From AC-32 sp963813435 (GTDB taxonomy: Bacteria > Actinomycetota > Thermoleophilia > Gaiellales > Gaiellaceae), in the NCBI GenBank assembly GCA_963813435.1, contig CAWEYY010000003.1, positions 1,116,001-1,180,000 of the forward strand: 64,000 bases of DNA. Direction: 5' to 3'. Numbering within the stretch: the first letter of the stretch is position 1; every line of letters starts with the position of its first letter. Shown here piece after piece: positions 52,325 to 60,230 of this stretch. The position numbers and the translations under genes were made by a program. Below the pieces are notes generated by a model that did no database searches, was not told the DNA's origin, and worked only from the letters and a program-made list of their open reading frames with translations.

Positions 52325-53206
52325 GTGCCGACAGGAGATCGCAAAGGTTCGAGCGGCGTTTCCGACGCGGTCCGTCCGCGAGGGCCGTTCTCCTTGCGCG
52401 TCTCGGCGCGGCACGCCGGCGACTCGACGCGCACGCGCGCCGACGGGCCGCTCGTCGCGACGCTCACCACCGGCGGTCTCGGCCGGGCCTGGCAGCAGCC
52501 GGACGGGATCGTCCAGCTGCGCGCGCCCGACGAACGTGGGCTCCTCGAGCTTCGGTTCGTGCTCGCGCTCGACGACGACCACTCCGAGTTCCTCGAGCAG
52601 TTCCGCGACGACCCGCTGCTCCGCCGAGCGCTGCCGCGGCTGCGCGGCCTTCGCCCTCTTCGCCTCGGGACGGTGACGCACTCCCTGCTGCGGGCGGTCT
52701 GTGGCCAGCTGATCCAGGCGCGCCTCGCCCGCGAGATCGAGCGCAACGTCATCCGGGCCGCGTCACCTCGGGTCGAAGGCACCCGGTTGCGCCTGCCACC
52801 GACCGCGGCCGCTCTCGCCCGCTTTGCCCCTGCCGAGCTCCGCCGCCTGGGACTGGGCGCACGCCGGGGCGCGACGCTCGTCCGATTGTGCCGCTCGATC
52901 GACCTCGAGCGGCTGCGCTCGCTGCCCACGGACGCCGCGGCCGAGAGGCTGGAGCGCGAGCGTGGCCTCGGCCCGTGGTCGGTCGGCGTCATCTGCCTCG
53001 AAGGGCTCGGCCGCTTCGAGCGCGGGCTCGTCGGCGACCTGGGTCTCGTCAAGCTCTGCTCGGCCATCTGCGGGCGGAGGGTCGAGACCTGGGAGACGGC
53101 CGAGCTGCTGGAGCCGTACGGCCGCTGGTCCGGGCTCGCGAGCGTCTACCTGCTCGCCGCGTCCGGGCTCGGCCTCGTGCCGCTCCGGCAACGCGCGGCT
53201 GCCTAG
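52325..53206 (+). CDS. DNA-3-methyladenine glycosylase (AlkA-like, HhH-GPD)
   Basis: 293 residues if started at GTG 52325; the true start is uncertain. N-terminal AlkA-type domain (GPFSLRVSARHAGDSTRTR), then the helix-hairpin-helix region LPTDAAAERLERERGLGPWSVGVICLEGLG and the catalytic Asp in LVGDLGLVKL. It removes alkylated bases such as 3-methyladenine. No Ada-type regulator domain is attached. The stop codon TAG is also the first base triplet of repeat element copy 3. Confidence 0.82.
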   Translation: MPTGDRKGSSGVSDAVRPRGPFSLRVSARHAGDSTRTRADGPLVATLTTGGLGRAWQQPDGIVQLRAPDERGLLELRFVLALDDDHSEFLEQFRDDPLLRRALPRLRGLRPLRLGTVTHSLLRAVCGQLIQARLAREIERNVIRAASPRVEGTRLRLPPTAAALARFAPAELRRLGLGARRGATLVRLCRSIDLERLRSLPTDAAAERLERERGLGPWSVGVICLEGLGRFERGLVGDLGLVKLCSAICGRRVETWETAELLEPYGRWSGLASVYLLAASGLGLVPLRQRAAA

Positions 53207-53277
53207 GCACCCGCTTGCGGTGCCGCCTTCAGGCCGCATGGTCTTCGACCGTGCGGCCGTCTGAAATGACCGGTCGA
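53204..53277 (+). repeat. Two-hairpin intergenic repeat, copy 3
   Basis: Starts on the TAG of the AlkA-like gene: taggcacccgcttgcggtgcc, second hairpin ccgcatggtc-ttc-gaccgtgcgg, tail ccgtctgaaatgaccggtcga. The second stem differs in sequence from copies 1 and 2 but keeps its pairing, which points to selection on RNA structure. Confidence 0.78.
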
Positions 53278-53316
53278 TGCCACTGGAGATGGCCACCGCC
53301 GCTCTAGACTCTCCGC

Positions 53317-54132
53317 ATGGCGAGCAAGGTCGCGATCCTCGGCACCGGAACGATCGGCGAAGCGCTCCTGCGCGGGCTCCTCAGCGGCGGGTGGCGCGAG
53401 CCCTCCGAGGTCGTCGTCACGGTCCGGGACGAGGATCGCGCGCGAGAGCTGGCCGAGCGCTACGGCGTCGAGGCGACGACGTCGAACGCCGACGCCGTCT
53501 CGGGCGCAGCGCTGGTCGTGATCGCCGTCAAACCGCAGGACTTCGACGTCCTCCTGGGCGAGATCGGCGGCCTGCTGACGCCCGAGCAGACAGTCCTGTC
53601 GGTCGCAGCGGCGATCCCGACCTCCGCGATCGAGAGCCGGATCGGCGCGAGCGTCCCTGTGGTCCGCGCGATGCCGAACCGCCCGGCCACGGTCCACGAG
53701 GGCGTCGCGGGCATCTGCCCCGGGGCGCACGCCGAGGACGAGCACCTGCAGCTCGCGGAAGAGGCGCTCAGCCACGTCGGCGGGGTCGTGCACGTCCCCG
53801 AGCGCTACATGGACGCGGTCACGGCAGTCTCAGGCTCGGGCCCTGCGTACTTCGCGCTCCTCGCCGAGGCGATGATCGAAGCAGGGATCCTGCTCGGGCT
53901 CTCGCGCGAGGTCTCGACGAAACTCGTCGTCCAGACGATGCTCGGCACCGCCCACCTGCTTCGCGACGAGGGCGTCCATCCGGTCGAGCTGCGCGAGCAG
54001 GTGACCTCGCCCGGCGGGACGACGATCCGCGCGATCCGCGAGCTCGAGCGCGCGGGCGTGCGCGCCGCGTTTCTGAACGCGATCCAGGCCGCCGTCGAGC
54101 GCTCGCAGGAGCTCGCCGCCGGAGAGCAGTGA
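53317..54132 (+). CDS. proC: Pyrroline-5-carboxylate reductase
   Basis: 271 residues. KVAILGTGTIGEALLRGL is the NAD(P)-binding motif, VVIAVKPQD and RAMPNRPATVHEGVAGI follow, and DAVTAVSGSGPAYFALLAEAMIEAG plus QVTSPGGTTIRAI are the C-terminal dimer and substrate motifs. Final step of proline synthesis. Stop overlaps the start of pgl (GTGA). Confidence 0.93.
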   Translation: MASKVAILGTGTIGEALLRGLLSGGWREPSEVVVTVRDEDRARELAERYGVEATTSNADAVSGAALVVIAVKPQDFDVLLGEIGGLLTPEQTVLSVAAAIPTSAIESRIGASVPVVRAMPNRPATVHEGVAGICPGAHAEDEHLQLAEEALSHVGGVVHVPERYMDAVTAVSGSGPAYFALLAEAMIEAGILLGLSREVSTKLVVQTMLGTAHLLRDEGVHPVELREQVTSPGGTTIRAIRELERAGVRAAFLNAIQAAVERSQELAAGEQ

Positions 54133-54818
54133 CGCTTCACGGCGTCGAGCTGATCCGCCTGGAGAACGAGAAGGAGGTCGCGGCAGTCGTCGCCGGCGAG
54201 CTCGTCGCGGCGGCCCGTGCGGGCCAGGCGATCGCGCTCACGGGCGGGACGACGCCCGGCCTCGCGTACGAGCTTGCTGCGGAGCAGGAGCCCGACTGGA
54301 GCAGTGCGTCGGTGTGGTGGGGCGACGAGCGCTGCGTGCCGCCGGATGACGAGCGCTCGAACTACCTCCTCGCGCGCGAACGCCTGCTCGACCGCCTGTC
54401 CGGCCAGCCGGGAGCCGTGCATCGCATCCGCGGTGAGCTCGGCGCCGAGGCGGCAGCCGAGGAGTACGACGAGGCGCTGGACGGGGTGACTCTCGATCTC
54501 GTCCTGCTCGGGCTCGGTGCCGACGGGCACGCGGCTTCGCTCTTCCCGGGCCGGCCGACCCTCGACGAGCGGGAGCGCCGCGCGATCCCGGCGGAAGCAG
54601 GTCTCGAGCCGTTCGTCGAGCGGGTGACGTTGACCGTGCCGGTGCTCTGTGGGGCGCCCGAGGTGCTGTTCATGGTGACCGGCGAGTCCAAGGCGGAGGC
54701 GACGGAGCGCGCGTTCGGCCGTCCGCCGGACCGGGACACTCCTGCCAGCCTGATTCGCTCCGCGACCGGCCGCACCCGCGTGGTTGCGGATGCGGCCGCG
54801 GCGTCGCGCTTGGACTAA
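54129..54818 (+). CDS. pgl: 6-phosphogluconolactonase
   Basis: 229 residues from GTG 54129, coupled to proC. AIALTGGTTPGLAYELL-like sugar-isomerase motif, WWGDERCVPPDDERSNYLLARERLLD, and LVLLGLGADGHAASLFPG, which is the 6PGL signature with the catalytic His. It hydrolyses 6-phosphogluconolactone in the oxidative pentose phosphate pathway; no zwf or gnd gene is adjacent. NADPH made by that pathway would serve ProC, a plausible but unproven link. Confidence 0.9.
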   Translation: MTLHGVELIRLENEKEVAAVVAGELVAAARAGQAIALTGGTTPGLAYELAAEQEPDWSSASVWWGDERCVPPDDERSNYLLARERLLDRLSGQPGAVHRIRGELGAEAAAEEYDEALDGVTLDLVLLGLGADGHAASLFPGRPTLDERERRAIPAEAGLEPFVERVTLTVPVLCGAPEVLFMVTGESKAEATERAFGRPPDRDTPASLIRSATGRTRVVADAAAASRLD

Positions 54819-54838
54819 TCGCCCCGATCGTATATATA
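54810..54838 (+). promoter_or_regulatory. Sigma-70 type promoter of the HTH regulator
   Basis: TTGGAC (54810-54815), 17-bp spacer, TATATA (54833-54838), with tatatata standing out sharply from the GC-rich surroundings. The ATG follows eight bases later, so the mRNA is probably leaderless. The -35 overlaps the last codons of pgl. Confidence 0.6.
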
Positions 54839-54846
54839 GGCGGGAA

Positions 54847-55386
54847 ATGAGCTCGTCGAACGGCAATGAGATCCTGGACGTCCTGATCCTCGACCAGCCC
54901 GATCAGCTGAAGGCGCTGGGCCATCCGCTGCGCCTGCGAGTGCTCGAGACACTGGGGACGGACTCCGCAGAGGCGCTCACGAACCGCGAGCTGGCGAACA
55001 AGCTCGGGGTCGACCCGGGCCACCTCCACTTCCACGTGCGCATGCTTCTGCGGGCCGGGCTGATCACGCTGGCGGACTCGAGCCGCGGCCGCGAGAAGCC
55101 GTATCGCGCGGTGGCGAGGACGCTGCGCGTCGCGCCCGAGCTCCTGGCATCCGGCCTGACGAGCGACCTGCGAGCCGCGATGCTCGACGAGGTTCAGCGC
55201 GGCTGGGACGCGCACAGCGCCGAGGGCACGTTCCGCTCCGCGCAGGTGACCGCGCGGATCCCGCCCGAGCGTGCGCTCGAGCTCGTCGCCGAGTTCGTCG
55301 AGAAGGCGCGCGACGCAGAGGACGACAGCGCCGACCCGATCGTGATCACGGCGGTCCTCCACCCGCCGACGCGGCCCGTCAACTAG
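54847..55386 (+). CDS. ArsR-like helix-turn-helix regulator
   Basis: 179 residues from ATG 54847. PDQLKALGHPLRLRVLETLGTDSAEALTNRELANKLGVDPGHLHFHVRMLLRAGLITLADSSRGREKPYRAVART is a winged helix of the ArsR/HTH_20 kind (residues 17-95). The C-terminal half is a helical domain with an acidic patch (EFVEKARDAEDDSADP) and no metal-binding cysteines, so it probably senses something other than metal. Regulatory target unknown; it may act on the neighbouring leftward gene. Confidence 0.8.
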   Translation: MSSSNGNEILDVLILDQPDQLKALGHPLRLRVLETLGTDSAEALTNRELANKLGVDPGHLHFHVRMLLRAGLITLADSSRGREKPYRAVARTLRVAPELLASGLTSDLRAAMLDEVQRGWDAHSAEGTFRSAQVTARIPPERALELVAEFVEKARDAEDDSADPIVITAVLHPPTRPVN

Positions 55387-55536
55387 GAGGGTTTGGCGGA
55401 ACGTCGCTCGTCGCCGGGGGCGATGCTCGTTCCGAGGCAAGGACGCAGGGAGCGTGCGTACCGGGAAGGGAGGTGCGCGACTGAGGACGCAGCATCGGGG
55501 CGAGCAGCGCGGCCCGGCGGCTCAGCCGATGTTTCG

Positions 55537-56244
55537 TCAAGCCCTCCTGGGAAGCAGGGGCGAGCTCAACTCCGCGGCCATGTCGCGCCGGCCGGCGAGC
55601 GCCTGGAGGACGAGCACGGTGTCGGCGACAGGTATGTCCTCGAGGTACTCGTCCCGCGACTCGAACGAATCGAGCACCGACTCGATCGCGATTGCGTAGC
55701 CGAGGATGTCTCTTGCGGCGGTGAACGCGAGCGCGTCGCCGACGTCGTGTGGGAAGTCGTCGTGGATCCGGATCGCGTCGGCCGGGACGCGGGCTTCCGC
55801 GTCCCGGCCGAGGACGAGCAACGCGAGCGCTGCCGCGTAGCCGCCGATCGGGGAGTCGGATTCGGCGGCTCCGGCCTCGAGCGCCCAGGCGGCCGCCTCT
55901 TCGGCCCTGGCCCAGTCGTCCGCGAGCACGAGCGCCTTGATCGCGCCGATCGGCCGGCCCCAGCTGCCGGGCGGAGCCTCGGCGAAGCTTTCCCGGTAGC
56001 GCCCGGCTGCGCGCACGAACCACTCGGCCGCCTCGGCGCGGCGGCCCTCCATCAGGAGCGCAAGCGCGGCCCCACCCGCGGCGTTCCCCATCCGGGTCAG
56101 CTGGCGCTGGCGGCTCTCCGGATCGGAGGGATCGTCGGGAGCCGGCTCGGGCAGCCGCGCCTCGCCGTCGCGGTAGCGAGCCTCCTCGCGCGCGAGGTGC
56201 GCGGCCCAATCCTGGTTGGCGACGGCGGCTTCTGGTTTAGGCAC
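55537..56244 (-). CDS. Conserved hypothetical helical protein
   Basis: 235 residues from GTG 56244, chosen for its strong ribosome site (gggaggagg). Sequence is helix-rich with a tetratricopeptide-like rhythm: GGAALALLMEGRRAEAAEWFVRAAGRYRESFAEAPPGSWGRPIGAIKALVLADDWARAEEAAAWAL. A conserved-looking middle follows (IRIHDDFPHDVGDALAFTAARDILGYA). No signal peptide or membrane helix. Looks like a repeat protein acting as a binding partner; no family name recognised. Confidence 0.62.
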   Translation of the reverse strand: MPKPEAAVANQDWAAHLAREEARYRDGEARLPEPAPDDPSDPESRQRQLTRMGNAAGGAALALLMEGRRAEAAEWFVRAAGRYRESFAEAPPGSWGRPIGAIKALVLADDWARAEEAAAWALEAGAAESDSPIGGYAAALALLVLGRDAEARVPADAIRIHDDFPHDVGDALAFTAARDILGYAIAIESVLDSFESRDEYLEDIPVADTVLVLQALAGRRDMAAELSSPLLPRRA

Positions 56245-56357
56245 AGCCGACCTCCTCCCCGCTGCGATCGTATCGAGCAAGTACGCGCGGAGGGGTAACG
56301 CGATCGTGCCGAATGTCTGCCGCTTCGTCGCCGGTTGCATGGACTAGGCTCCTGGCC

Positions 56358-57545
56358 GTGGCCCGTCAGTTGCGCGAGGTCGTGTTCGTGGACGCCGTCC
56401 GGACCGCGTTCGGCCGCGCTGGCCCAAAGGGCGTGTTCTGGCGGACGCGCGCCGACGACCTCGGCGTGAAGGTCGTCCGCGAGCTGCTCCGGCGCAACCC
56501 GCAGCTCGACCCTGCGCGGATCGACGACGTCGTCATGGCCGCGACCGCACAGGTCGGCGACCAGGGGCTGACTCTCGGCCGCGACGTCGCGCTCCTCGCC
56601 GGGCTGCCGCAGTCCGTCCCGGGCTTCGCGGTCGACCGCATGTGCGCTGGAGCCGTGACCGCCGTCACGGCAGGGGCCGGCGAGATCGCGATGGGCTCCG
56701 CCGACCTCGTCCTCGCCGGAGGGGTCGAGCACATGGGCCACCACCCGATGGGCGACGACGTCGACTTCAACCCGCGCTTCGTCGCCGAGCGGCTCGTCGA
56801 CACCTCGGCGGTAACGATGGGTGCGACTGCCGAGAACCTCCACGACCGCTTTCCCGGCCTGACGAGGCAGGATGCCGACGCATTCGCGGTCCGCTCGCAG
56901 CACCGCGCAGCAGCGGCCTGGGAGAACGGCGTGATGCGCGAGACGGTCGTCCCGATGTCGGTCTTCACCGACGACGGCTGGCAGGTCGCTGACCGCGACG
57001 AGTTCCTGCGCCCGGACACGAGCCTCGAAGGGCTCGCCGACCTGCCCACGCCGTTCCGGCCCGGCGGCCGCGTGACCGCGGGCAACTCGGCCGGGCTCAC
57101 GGACGGCGCGACCGTCGCGCTGCTCGCCTCGGAGGACGCGGCAAGCGAGCTGGGTATCCAGCCGCGGATGCGGCTCGTCTCCTACGCGTTCGCAGGCGTC
57201 GAGCCCGAGCTGATGGGGCTCGGCCCGGTGCCCGCTACGCGCAAGGCGCTCGAGCTCGCCGGGATCACGCTCGACGACGTCGGTCTGTTCGAGCTGAACG
57301 AGCCGTTCGCGGTCCAGGTGCTGACCTGGTGCGACGCGTTCGGAGTCGATCCGGAAGACGAACGCCTGAACCCCTACGGTGGCGCGATCGCCTGCGGGCA
57401 TCCGCTTGCCGCAACGGGAGTTCGACTGATGGCGCAGCTGGCATACGGCTTTCGCGAGCAGCCCGACGTGCGCTACGGCCTGACCGCCCTCTGCGTCGGG
57501 ATGGGCATGGGCGCCGCGGTCGTGTGGGAGAACCTCGCTGGCTGA
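56358..57545 (+). CDS. fadA: Acetyl-CoA acyltransferase (thiolase)
   Basis: 395 residues from GTG 56358. VFVDAVRTAFGRAG opens the thiolase fold; the nucleophile Cys is in VDRMCAGAVTAV; ELNEPFAVQVL, GGAIACGHPLAATGVRLM (catalytic His) and LCVGMGMGAAVV (second Cys) follow. Carries out the last step of beta-oxidation, splitting 3-ketoacyl-CoA. The usual CSSG near the nucleophile reads CAG. Its end overlaps the start of fadB. Confidence 0.93.
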   Translation: MARQLREVVFVDAVRTAFGRAGPKGVFWRTRADDLGVKVVRELLRRNPQLDPARIDDVVMAATAQVGDQGLTLGRDVALLAGLPQSVPGFAVDRMCAGAVTAVTAGAGEIAMGSADLVLAGGVEHMGHHPMGDDVDFNPRFVAERLVDTSAVTMGATAENLHDRFPGLTRQDADAFAVRSQHRAAAAWENGVMRETVVPMSVFTDDGWQVADRDEFLRPDTSLEGLADLPTPFRPGGRVTAGNSAGLTDGATVALLASEDAASELGIQPRMRLVSYAFAGVEPELMGLGPVPATRKALELAGITLDDVGLFELNEPFAVQVLTWCDAFGVDPEDERLNPYGGAIACGHPLAATGVRLMAQLAYGFREQPDVRYGLTALCVGMGMGAAVVWENLAG

Positions 57546-59514
57546 CACCGAGTTCAAGCTCGCGCGCGTCGAGACCGAGCGCGGACGCGTCGCGCTGGTC
57601 ACGATCGACAACGGCGAGGACTACACGAAGCCGACGTTCTTCGGCCGCGCGGCGCTCGAGTCGCTCGAGCGGCTCCTTCCCGAGCTCGAGGACGGCGACT
57701 GGGCTGCACTCGTGGTCACGGGCAAGCCATTCGTCTTCGCGGCCGGCGCCGACATCACCGAGTTCCCGGGAGCGACCCGCGACCTCGCGATCGAGGGAAG
57801 CCGGGCCGGCCACGAGCTCTTCGGCCGCATTCGCAACCTCCCCTACCCCACCGTCGCGGCGGTCAACGGCGCCTGCCTGGGCGGCGGTGTCGAGCTGGCG
57901 CTCCATTGCAGCGCGCGCACGATCTCGACCGCCGTGCGCCACTTCGCGTGCCCCGAATGCTTCCTCGGGATCGTGCCGGCCTGGGGCGGGACGCAGCTCG
58001 TCCCGCGCCTGGTCGGCGCCGAGACGGCCGTCAAGTTCGTCGTGGCGAACCCGATGCGCCAGAACCGGATGCTGACCGGCCCGGACGCCTTCGAGCTCGG
58101 CTTCGCGGACCGCCTGCTGGAGCCGCCGGAGTTCGTGGACGAGTCGATCGCCTTTGCGCTCGAGCTCGCGGCCGAAGGGACAGGTCCCGGGGACAGGCCC
58201 CGGGACGTGGCCGCAGAGGACGTGATCCGCAAGGCACGCGCGCGGCTGGACGGGCAGGTGCACGGCGCGGCGCCCGCTCCGTACATGGCGCTCGACCTCA
58301 TCGAGGGCGCCTGCTCCGGCTGGTCGCTCGAGGAGGGCTATCGCGCCGAGGAGGAAGCCGTGGGTGAGCTGCTGCCCGGCCGCCAGGCGCAGGCGTCGCT
58401 CTATGCATTCGACCTCTTCGAGCGCCGTGCGAAGAACCCGCCGGGCAAGCCGGACGCCGAGCCGCGGCCGGTCCGCAAGGTCGGGATCGTCGGTGCAGGC
58501 CTGATGGCAGCCCAGCTCGCCACCCTCGTAGTCCGCCGCCTGGAGGTGCCTGTCGTGATGCGCGACGTCAGCGAGGAGGCGCTCACGAACGCGCGCGACA
58601 GCATCGAGTCCGACCTCCAGGAGCAGGTCGCGAAAGGCCGCTACGACGAGGGCAAGGCCCGCTTCCTCGCCTCCCTGGTCACCACGTCGACCGGCTACGA
58701 GCACTTCGCCGACTGCGACCTGGTGATCGAGGCGATCTTCGAGGAACTCCGGACGAAGAAGCAGGTCTTCGCCGAGCTCCGAGAGCACGTCGGGCAACCC
58801 GGGTGCGTCTTCGCCACGAACACGTCCAGCCTCTCCGTTGCCGAGATGGGCGCCGACGTCGGCCTCCACTTCTTCAACCCGGTCGCGGTCCTCCCGCTCG
58901 TCGAGCTCGTCCGCACGCCCGACACCGACGACGCCACGCTCGCCACGGCGTGGGCGTTCGCCGAGAAGCTCCGCAAGCGCCCGGTGCTCGTTGCCGACGC
59001 CCCCGCCTTCGTCGTCAACCGCGTCCTGACACGGCTGATGGCGGTCGTCCTCGACGCGCTCGAGCACGGCAACACTCCCGACGAAGCCGACGACGCGATC
59101 CTTACCCTGGGCCTGCCGATGGCGCCGTCGGTGCTCCTCCAGATGGTCGGCCCGCGCGTCGCGAACCACGTCCTCGAGACCCTGCACGAGGCCTACCCCG
59201 ACCGCTTCCCGCTCTCAGCGACGCTCGCCAACTACGCGGACGGCAAGGACGAGATCGCCGTTCAGGAGCATGATCCGAGAACGGCCGACGAGATCCTCGA
59301 GGCCGCGCTCGAGGCCGTCGCCGACGAGATTCGCCACCTCCTCGACGAGGGCGTCGTCGCCGAGGCGAAAGACGTCGACACCGCGCTTCTCCTGGGCGCG
59401 GGCTGGCCGTTCTGGCTCGGTGGCATCACGAAGTTCCTCGACCAGACCGGCAGATCGGAGAAGATGTTCGGGCGCCCGTTCGCCCACCTCGGCAGCGCGG
59501 CGCCGACACGATGA
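57538..59514 (+). CDS. fadB: Fatty-acid oxidation multifunctional enzyme (FadB-type)
   Basis: 658 residues if started at CTG 57538. Family-like sequence (FKLARVETERGRVALVTIDNGE) begins immediately, but no ATG, GTG or TTG exists in frame before 57712, so CTG overlapping the fadA stop is the best start. Residues 1-190 are an enoyl-CoA hydratase (FVFAAGADITEF, GGGVELALHC); from about 318 a 3-hydroxyacyl-CoA dehydrogenase (KVGIVGAGLMAAQ, HFFNPVAVLPLVELV, PAFVVNRVLTRLM), with a C-terminal helical domain. With FadA it forms the beta-oxidation complex. Confidence 0.88.
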   Translation: MADTEFKLARVETERGRVALVTIDNGEDYTKPTFFGRAALESLERLLPELEDGDWAALVVTGKPFVFAAGADITEFPGATRDLAIEGSRAGHELFGRIRNLPYPTVAAVNGACLGGGVELALHCSARTISTAVRHFACPECFLGIVPAWGGTQLVPRLVGAETAVKFVVANPMRQNRMLTGPDAFELGFADRLLEPPEFVDESIAFALELAAEGTGPGDRPRDVAAEDVIRKARARLDGQVHGAAPAPYMALDLIEGACSGWSLEEGYRAEEEAVGELLPGRQAQASLYAFDLFERRAKNPPGKPDAEPRPVRKVGIVGAGLMAAQLATLVVRRLEVPVVMRDVSEEALTNARDSIESDLQEQVAKGRYDEGKARFLASLVTTSTGYEHFADCDLVIEAIFEELRTKKQVFAELREHVGQPGCVFATNTSSLSVAEMGADVGLHFFNPVAVLPLVELVRTPDTDDATLATAWAFAEKLRKRPVLVADAPAFVVNRVLTRLMAVVLDALEHGNTPDEADDAILTLGLPMAPSVLLQMVGPRVANHVLETLHEAYPDRFPLSATLANYADGKDEIAVQEHDPRTADEILEAALEAVADEIRHLLDEGVVAEAKDVDTALLLGAGWPFWLGGITKFLDQTGRSEKMFGRPFAHLGSAAPTR

Positions 59515-60113
59515 CTGACGACTGGCGCATCCGGATCGAGCTCGCGGAGGAGCAGCACGCCGAGTCGATGCTCAACCGCCTCGGCCTCGACCTCGGCTCC
59601 GACGAGGCCAAGAGGCTCGCAAAGGAGCTCGAGGGTCACCGCCTCGCGGTGTCACGCGACGAGGGCGAGCTGTTCGTCTACACGGCCACCCAGTCGGAGG
59701 CCGAGCAGGCGCGGCGCGTCGTCGAGGCCGAGCTCGCCGACGAAGAGCTCGAGGCGGAGATCGAGGTCGCGCACTGGCTCTCGGACGAGGACCGGTGGTC
59801 GACCGACCCGCCGGGCGAGACCTGGGAGGAGGAAGAGGTCGAGCGCGGATACGCGCCGTGGGAGGTGCGCGTCGAGCGCGGCTCCCACCGCGAGGCGCAG
59901 GAGCTCGCCGACCAGCTGGAGCAGGAGGGCTACGACGTCGTGCGCCGGTTCAACTACCTGATCGTCGGCGCCTCGTCGGAGGACCAGGCAAGGCAGCTGG
60001 CAACGCGCCTGCACGGCGAAGCAGAGCCCGGCGGCGAGCTCGTGTGGGAGGTCGCGCCGAAGAACCCGTTCGCCGTCTTCGGCGGCCTCGGCGGAGCCGG
60101 CACGCCCCTCTAA
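59511..60113 (+). CDS. Acidic hypothetical protein trailing fadAB
   Basis: 200 residues, in ATGA overlap with fadB and so translationally coupled. Very acidic (about a quarter Glu/Asp). Two similar alpha/beta units can be seen: WRIRIELAEEQHAESMLNRLGL through FVYTATQSEAEQARRVVEAEL, and WEVRVERGSHREAQELADQLEQEGYDVVRRFNYLIVGASSEDQARQLATRL, resembling ferredoxin-like or SPOR-type folds. Function unknown. Position suggests a partner or regulator of the beta-oxidation enzymes. Confidence 0.72.
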   Translation: MTDDWRIRIELAEEQHAESMLNRLGLDLGSDEAKRLAKELEGHRLAVSRDEGELFVYTATQSEAEQARRVVEAELADEELEAEIEVAHWLSDEDRWSTDPPGETWEEEEVERGYAPWEVRVERGSHREAQELADQLEQEGYDVVRRFNYLIVGASSEDQARQLATRLHGEAEPGGELVWEVAPKNPFAVFGGLGGAGTPL

Positions 60114-60162
60114 AAGTCCCGCTCCCGCCCGCAGGATCGGTTATGCTTCGGACGCGACGCTC

Positions 60163-60226
60163 GCCCACTGGAATGGCCGCGAGCGCGCTCTCTTTCCAGA
60201 GATTGGGCAGCACTGGATGTGCTGCC
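60163..60226 (+). promoter_or_regulatory. Structured leader of the helicase mRNA
   Basis: Two stems: gccca-ctggaa pairing with ttccag-(agat)-tgggc (60163-60173 with 60194-60208), and an 8-bp stem ggcagcac / gtgctgcc (60206-60213 with 60219-60226). They overlap by three bases, so they may be alternative folds. The second contains the in-frame GTG 60219 and ends four bases before ATG 60231. A helicase could act on its own leader, but this is inference. Confidence 0.4.
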
Positions 60227-60230
60227 GGAT

